Source: Brachyhypopomus gauderio (taxonomy: Eukaryota > Chordata > Actinopteri > Gymnotiformes > Hypopomidae). From it: a stretch of 64,000 bases of DNA. The DNA lies in the NCBI RefSeq assembly GCF_052324685.1, contig NW_027506980.1, positions 62,001 to 126,000 of the forward strand. The letters run 5' to 3'. The position numbers were made by a program, and so were the translations under genes. Under the pieces are notes generated by a model, which was given only the letters and a program-made list of their open reading frames with translations, was not told the DNA's origin and did no database searches. Numbering within the stretch: the first letter of the stretch is position 1; the number at the start of each line of letters is the position of its first letter. This document shows positions 58,209-64,000 of the stretch, one piece after another.

Positions 58209-59362
58209 CAGATGCTGCTGTGCTTACATAGTTCTTCCTCAAAAGAAAAACCCAACAAGCACATTCCTCCTGTTTGCTGGCTTTTGATGAAATGAGCCAA
58301 TGCATAAAGGATGCAACATCAATGTCACTCACACTTTTCTGCTAGCTTGTCTAAAATTCGCCCTTCCTTCAATTTCTCACTTGTCAAGACCTCCAGGTCT
58401 TCAAACAAAAGGTCAGTTTGTAGACCCTTTTCCTGTCAAAGTTTTGATCCTTTTGTCCACCAGTCATCGGAATGTGTATGATTTTCACCAGTTTACACAG
58501 TGTAGCTCCCTTGCCTTCAGTTGCAGGGTTATGTCGTCTTAGATAAGACGCTTTTGAAATTATTTGTGAAAATGCACCCAAAACCTATTCAAAACAGATT
58601 TGATGGAAGCACTGCAGGAGCTGCTCCAAGACGCATTTTGTCCAGAAAATGTGCTATCATGAATGCATCCATATCACCAACACACATTTACAAACCAAAC
58701 CATAGGCAATAAAATACATGAGTAAACTGATTTGTGGACCTTTGTGGCACTTGGTACTGCTGAGATCAGGATCATTACAGAGTTCAGCAATTATTTTCCC
58801 AACTAGGTCATTGATACATTGGAATCCCCAATGTTTTCTGGAACAGAATAGGCTATGCCTTTCGGATGAGAATAAAAAAAGACTTCAAGAACCAAAAAAG
58901 AAGTTAAGCTGCCTTCAGCTGATGTACTCAGACTAAAGGGAAACACTTTAAATCCCAAGGTGAAATGCACATGCTCAAAATTTTATCAGGACAGAGTACA
59001 TGTTTTACTTTGATATTAAGAGCGATCACTGGATTGTCTTCCAGTAAATTAATGTTTTCTTCCGCTACAAAACGTTTTTTCAACAACTATAAAGAGGCTA
59101 TGCAACGAAACTGAGCTGGGATGTCAAGTGCCTTTAATGGTACCTTTTTGACCCCACTTCAAATGCTGCTGTTACCTGACCAGTTCGATTGTTAGTTTGC
59201 CAGATTCTCAATCTCTGGGATGTGAGATCATGCACCAGGTTTAGTGAATGTTTAAGGGTGAAGGTCTTTAATTTCTGCACAAATTCCACAAACATAGCTC
59301 AGGTCCTGCTCAACATGTCAACATGTGGCGACAGCAAGTGCCTTTGGGGTCCTACAAAAATC

Positions 59363-59435
59363 GCCCGGCTAGCTCAGTCGGTAGAGCATGAGACTCTTAA
59401 TCTCAGGGTCGTGGGTTCGAGCCCCACGTTGGGCG
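59363..59435 (+). tRNA. tRNA-Lys(CTT), canonical
   Basis: Canonical gene body; CAAAAATC flank. Confidence 0.96.
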
Positions 59436-59524
59436 AGAGGCTGATTTGTTTGAGTGAAATGTTGAAATTTAGTTAATCTGTTTGCACAAAATACGTCTAA
59501 AAAAGAAGAGAAAGGAACATACAT

Positions 59525-59551
59525 CGTCCCTGGGTGGGCTCGAACCACCAT

Positions 59552-59592
<41 letters not shown>

Positions 59593-59598
59593 AGAGAC
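59525..59598 (-). tRNA. tRNA-Asn(GTT), canonical
   Basis: Canonical gene body; last GACCTCCAGGTC unit. Confidence 0.96.
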
Positions 59599-60752
59599 CA
59601 GATGCTGCTGTGCTTACATAGTTCTTCCTCAAAAGAAAAACCCAACAAGCACATTCCTCCTGTTTGCTGGCTTTTGATGAAATGAGCCAATGCATAAAGG
59701 ATGCAACATCAATGTCACTCACACTTTTCTGCTAGCTTGTCTAAAATTCGCCCTTCCTTCAATTTCTCACTTGTCAAGACCTCCAGGTCTTCAAACAAAA
59801 GGTCAGTTTGTAGACCCTTTTCCTGTCAAAGTTTTGATCCTTTTGTCCACCAGTCATCGGAATGTGTATGATTTTCACCAGTTTACACAGTGTAGCTCCC
59901 TTGCCTTCAGTTGCAGGGTTATGTCGTCTTAGATAAGACGCTTTTGAAATTATTTGTGAAAATGCACCCAAAACCTATTCAAAACAGATTTGATGGAAGC
60001 ACTGCAGGAGCTGCTCCAAGACGCATTTTGTCCAGAAAATGTGCTATCATGAATGCATCCATATCACCAACACACATTTACAAACCAAACCATAGGCAAT
60101 AAAATACATGAGTAAACTGATTTGTGGACCTTTGTGGCACTTGGTACTGCTGAGATCAGGATCATTACAGAGTTCAGCAATTATTTTCCCAACTAGGTCA
60201 TTGATACATTGGAATCCCCAATGTTTTCTGGAACAGAATAGGCTATGCCTTTCGGATGAGAATAAAAAAAGACTTCAAGAACCAAAAAAGAAGTTAAGCT
60301 GCCTTCAGCTGATGTACTCAGACTAAAGGGAAACACTTTAAATCCCAAGGTGAAATGCACATGCTCAAAATTTTATCAGGACAGAGTACATGTTTTACTT
60401 TGATATTAAGAGCGATCACTGGATTGTCTTCCAGTAAATTAATGTTTTCTTCCGCTACAAAACGTTTTTTCAACAACTATAAAGAGGCTATGCAACGAAA
60501 CTGAGCTGGGATGTCAAGTGCCTTTAATGGTACCTTTTTGACCCCACTTCAAATGCTGCTGTTACCTGACCAGTTCGATTGTTAGTTTGCCAGATTCTCA
60601 ATCTCTGGGATGTGAGATCATGCACCAGGTTTAGTGAATGTTTAAGGGTGAAGGTCTTTAATTTCTGCACAAATTCCACAAACATAGCTCAGGTCCTGCT
60701 CAACATGTCAACATGTGGTGACAGCAAGTGCCTTTGGGGTCCTACAAAAATC

Positions 60753-60825
60753 GCCCGGCTAGCTCAGTCGGTAGAGCATGACACTCTTAATCTCAGGGTC
60801 GTGGGTTGGAGCCCCACGTTGGGCG
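60753..60825 (+). tRNA. tRNA-Lys(CTT), probably inactive variant (C30, G56)
   Basis: TGAGA is TGACA in the anticodon stem (mismatch), and TTCGAGC is TTGGAGC in the T loop (C56 to G, B box damaged). A linked change, GTGGTGACA, lies upstream. Both defects recur at 62143. Confidence 0.83.
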
Positions 60826-60914
60826 AGAGGCTGATTTGTTTGAGTGAAATGTTGAAATTTAGTTAATCTGTTTGCACAAAATACGTCTAAAAAAGAAGAG
60901 AAAGGAACATACAT

Positions 60915-60941
60915 CGTCCCTGGGTGGGCTCGAACCACCAT

Positions 60942-60982
<41 letters not shown>

Positions 60983-60988
60983 AGAGAC
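60915..60988 (-). tRNA. tRNA-Asn(GTT), canonical
   Basis: Canonical gene body, even though the tRNA-Lys of this unit is damaged. Confidence 0.96.
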
Positions 60989-62142
60989 CAGATGCTGCTG
61001 TGCTTACATAGTTCTTCCTCAAAAGAAAAACCCAACAAGCACATTCCTCCTGTTTGCTGGCTTTTGATGAAATGAGCCAATGCATAAAGGATGCAACATC
61101 AATGTCACTCACACTTTTCTGCTAGCTTGTCTAAAATTCGCCCTTCCTTCAATTTCTCACTTGTCAAGACCTGCAGGTCTTCAAACAAAAGGTCAGTTTG
61201 TAGACCCTTTTCCTGTCAAAGTTTTGATCCTTTTGTCCACCAGTCATCGGAATGTGTATGATTTTCACCAGTTTACACAGTGTAGCTCCCTTGCCTTCAG
61301 TTGCAGGGTTATGTCGTCTTAGATAAGACGCTTTTGAAATTATTTGTGAAAATGCACCCAAAACCTATTCAAAACAGATTTGATGGAAGCACTGCAGGAG
61401 CTGCTCCAAGACGCATTTTGTCCAGAAAATGTGCTATCATGAATGCATCCATATCACCAACACACATTTACAAACCAAACCATAGGCAATAAAATACATG
61501 AGTAAACTGATTTGTGGACCTTTGTGGCACTTGGTACTGCTGAGATCAGGATCATTACAGAGTTCAGCAATTATTTTCCCAACTAGGTCATTGATACATT
61601 GGAATCCCCAATGTTTTCTGGAACAGAATAGGCTATGCCTTTCGGATGAGAATAAAAAAAGACTTCAAGAACCAAAAAAGAAGTTAAGCTGCCTTCAGCT
61701 GATGTACTCAGACTAAAGGGAAACACTTTAAATCCCAAGGTGAAATGCACATGCTCAAAATTTTATCAGGACAGAGTACATGTTTTACTTTGATATTAAG
61801 AGCGATCACTGGATTGTCTTCCAGTAAATTAATGTTTTCTTCCGCTACAAAACGTTTTTTCAACAACTATAAAGAGGCTATGCAACGAAACTGAGCTGGG
61901 ATGTCAAGTGCCTTTAATGGTACCTTTTTGACCCCACTTCAAATGCTGCTGTTACCTGACCAGTTCGATTGTTAGTTTGCCAGATTCTCAATCTCTGGGA
62001 TGTGAGATCATGCACCAGGTTTAGTGAATGTTTAAGGGTGAAGGTCTTTAATTTCTGCACAAATTCCACAAACATAGCTCAGGTCCTGCTCAACATGTCA
62101 ACATGTGGTGACAGCAAGTGCCTTTGGGGTCCTACAAAAATC

Positions 62143-62215
62143 GCCCGGCTAGCTCAGTCGGTAGAGCATGACACTCTTAATCTCAGGGTCGTGGGTTGGA
62201 GCCCCACGTTGGGCG
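62143..62215 (+). tRNA. tRNA-Lys(CTT), probably inactive variant (C30, G56)
   Basis: Same two changes as the preceding unit, so the pair arose by tandem duplication. Extra private change CTGGTTTG in its 3' flank. Confidence 0.83.
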
Positions 62216-62304
62216 AGAGGCTGGTTTGTTTGAGTGAAATGTTGAAATTTAGTTAATCTGTTTGCACAAAATACGTCTAAAAAAGAAGAGAAAGGAACAT
62301 ACAT

Positions 62305-62331
62305 CGTCCCTGGGTGGGCTCGAACCACCAT

Positions 62332-62372
<41 letters not shown>

Positions 62373-62378
62373 AGAGAC
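62305..62378 (-). tRNA. tRNA-Asn(GTT), canonical
   Basis: Canonical gene body. Confidence 0.96.
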
Positions 62379-63532
62379 CAGATGCTGCTGTGCTTACATA
62401 GTTCTTCCTCAAAAGAAAAACCCAACAAGCACATTCCTCCTGTTTGCTGGCTTTTGATTAAATGAGCCAATGCATAAAGGATGCAACATCAATGTCACTC
62501 ACACTTTTCTGCTAGCTTGTCTAAAATTCGCCCTTCCTTTAATTTCTCACTTGTCAAGACCTGCAGGTCTTCAAACAAAAGGTCAGTTTGTAGACCCTTT
62601 TCCTGTCAAAGTTTTGATCCTTTTGTCCACCAGTCATCGGAATGTGTATGATTTTCACCAGTTTACACAGTGTAGCTCCCTTGCCTTCAGTTGCAGGGTT
62701 ATGTCCTCTTAGATAAGACGCTTTTGAAATTATTTGTGAAAATGCACCCAAAACCTATTCAAAACAGATTTGATGGAAGCACTGCAGGAGCTGCTCCAAG
62801 ACGCATTTTGTCCAGAAAATGTGCTATCATGAATGCATCCATATCACCAACACACATTTACAAACCAAACCATAGGCAATAAAATACATGAGTAAACTGA
62901 TTTGTGGACCTTTGTGGCACTTGGTACTGCTGAGATCAGGATCATTACAGAGTTCAGCAATTATTTTCCCAACTAGGTCATTGATACATTGGAATCCCCA
63001 ATGTTTTCTGGAACAGAATAGGCTATGCCTTTCGGATGAGAATAAAAAAAGACTTCAAGAACCAAAAAAGAAGTTAAGCTGCCTTCAGCTGATGTACTCA
63101 GACTAAAGGGAAACACTTTAAATCCCAAGGTGAAATGCACATGGTCAAAATTTTATCAGGACAGAGTACATGTTTTACTTTGATATTAAGAGCGATCACT
63201 GGATTGTCTTCCAGTAAATTAATGTTTTCTTCCGCTACAAAACGTTTTTTCAACAACTATAAAGAGGCTATGCAACGAAACTGAGCTGGGATGTCAAGTG
63301 CCTTTAATGGTACCTTTTTGACCCCACTTCAAATGCTGCTGTTACCTGACCAGTTCGATTGTTGATTTGCCAGATTCTCAATCTCTGGGATGTGAGATCA
63401 TGCACCAGGTTTAGTGAATGTTTAAGGGTGAAGGTCTTTAATTTCTGCACAAATTCCACAAACATAGCTCAGGTCCTGCTCAACATGTCAACATGTGGCG
63501 ACAGCAAGTGCCTTTGGGGTCCTACAAAAATC

Positions 63533-63605
63533 GCCCGGCTAGCTCAGTCAGTAGAGCATGAGACTCTTAATCTCAGGGTCATGGGTTCGAGCCCCATGTT
63601 GGGCG
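63533..63605 (+). tRNA. tRNA-Lys(CTT), variant with compensated T-stem pair (A18, A49-T65)
   Basis: G49-C65 is replaced by A49-T65, so the T stem keeps full pairing. G18 to A affects the D-loop to T-loop contact with position 55. The B-box core GGTTCGAGCC is intact. Confidence 0.9.
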
Positions 63606-63694
63606 AGAGGCTGATTTGTTTGAGTGAAATGTTGAAATTTAGTTAATCTGTTTGCACAAAATACGTCTAAAAAAGAAGAGAAAGGAACATACAT

Positions 63695-63721
63695 CGTCCC
63701 TGGGTGGGCTCGAACCACCAT

Positions 63722-63762
<41 letters not shown>

Positions 63763-63768
63763 AGAGAC
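63695..63768 (-). tRNA. tRNA-Asn(GTT), canonical
   Basis: Canonical gene body; last complete gene before the right edge. Confidence 0.96.
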
Positions 63769-64000
63769 CAGATGCTGCTGTGCTTACATAGTTCTTCCTC
63801 AAAAGAAAAACCCAACAAGCACATTCCTCCTGTTTGCTGGCTTTTGATGAAATGAGCCAATGCATAAAGGATGCAACATCAATGTCACTCACACTTTTCT
63901 GCTAGCTTGTCTAAAATTCGCCCTTCCTTCAATTTCTCACTTGTCAAGACCTGCAGGTCTTCAAACAAAAGGTCAGTTTGTAGACCCTTTTCCTGTCAAA

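Larger units (their letters stand above)
48132..64000. repeat. Right tandem tRNA array, 1390-bp units (Lys/Asn)
   Basis: About 11.4 units with an exact 1390-bp period: tRNA-Lys at 48243 + 1390k and tRNA-Asn at 48405 + 1390k (k = 0-11). Gene order and orientation are as in the left array. The 3-bp length difference comes from a 5-bp gain (GAATAGGCTATGCC against GAATATGCC) and a 2-bp loss (GGAGCTGCTCC against GGAGCTCTGCTCC). Other subfamily states are GAGTGAAATG, TTTGCACAAAAT, CATCAATGTCAC and AATTTCTCAC. Two sub-types are mixed among the first five units (GATGCACTCAG with GAGCTGAGATG, or GATGTACTCAG with GAGCTGGGATG). The array runs off the right edge. Confidence 0.97.

Overview
The window is eukaryotic and almost certainly vertebrate. 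It is one long tandem array of tRNA genes interrupted once by a piggyBac-family DNA transposon. The two tRNA genes in each unit look like standard vertebrate tRNA-Lys(CTT) and tRNA-Asn(GTT), with internal A and B boxes, no introns and no encoded CCA. The transposon style and the tandem tRNA amplification suggest a ray-finned fish or an amphibian; the species cannot be named from this sequence.

Layout. Positions 1-42840 hold about 31 head-to-tail units of 1387 bp. Each unit carries tRNA-Lys on the + strand, an 89-bp gap, tRNA-Asn on the - strand (the two genes are convergent), and then a spacer of about 1150 bp with no recognisable gene. Positions 42841-48131 hold a 5291-bp piggyBac-like element flanked by TTAA target duplications. 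It has 13-bp terminal inverted repeats, subterminal palindromes and one intact 538-codon transposase (44177-45793). It also contains a 42-bp minisatellite upstream of the transposase and a 198-bp satellite downstream. Positions 48132-64000 resume the tRNA array with about 11.4 units of a second subfamily, 1390 bp long. In total there are 42 complete tRNA-Lys genes plus one fragment at the left edge, and 43 tRNA-Asn genes. 35 of the tRNA-Lys copies have the same canonical sequence. 27 of the tRNA-Asn copies are canonical and 5 more differ only by a tolerable G-U pair.

Relationships. Subfamily and single-base markers recur at multiples of the unit length, especially every 5 units (6935 bp), as expected from unequal crossover and gene conversion. 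The transposon sits in the first 1390-type unit, about 1 kb from the switch between subfamilies. Removing the insert and one TTAA restores a 1390-bp unit in phase. The same site is present, empty, in essentially every other unit. The 198-bp satellite inside the transposon is a multiplied, diverged piece of piggyBac transposase coding sequence. None of the short reading frames in the tRNA units looks like a real protein gene; several are translations of the tRNA genes themselves.
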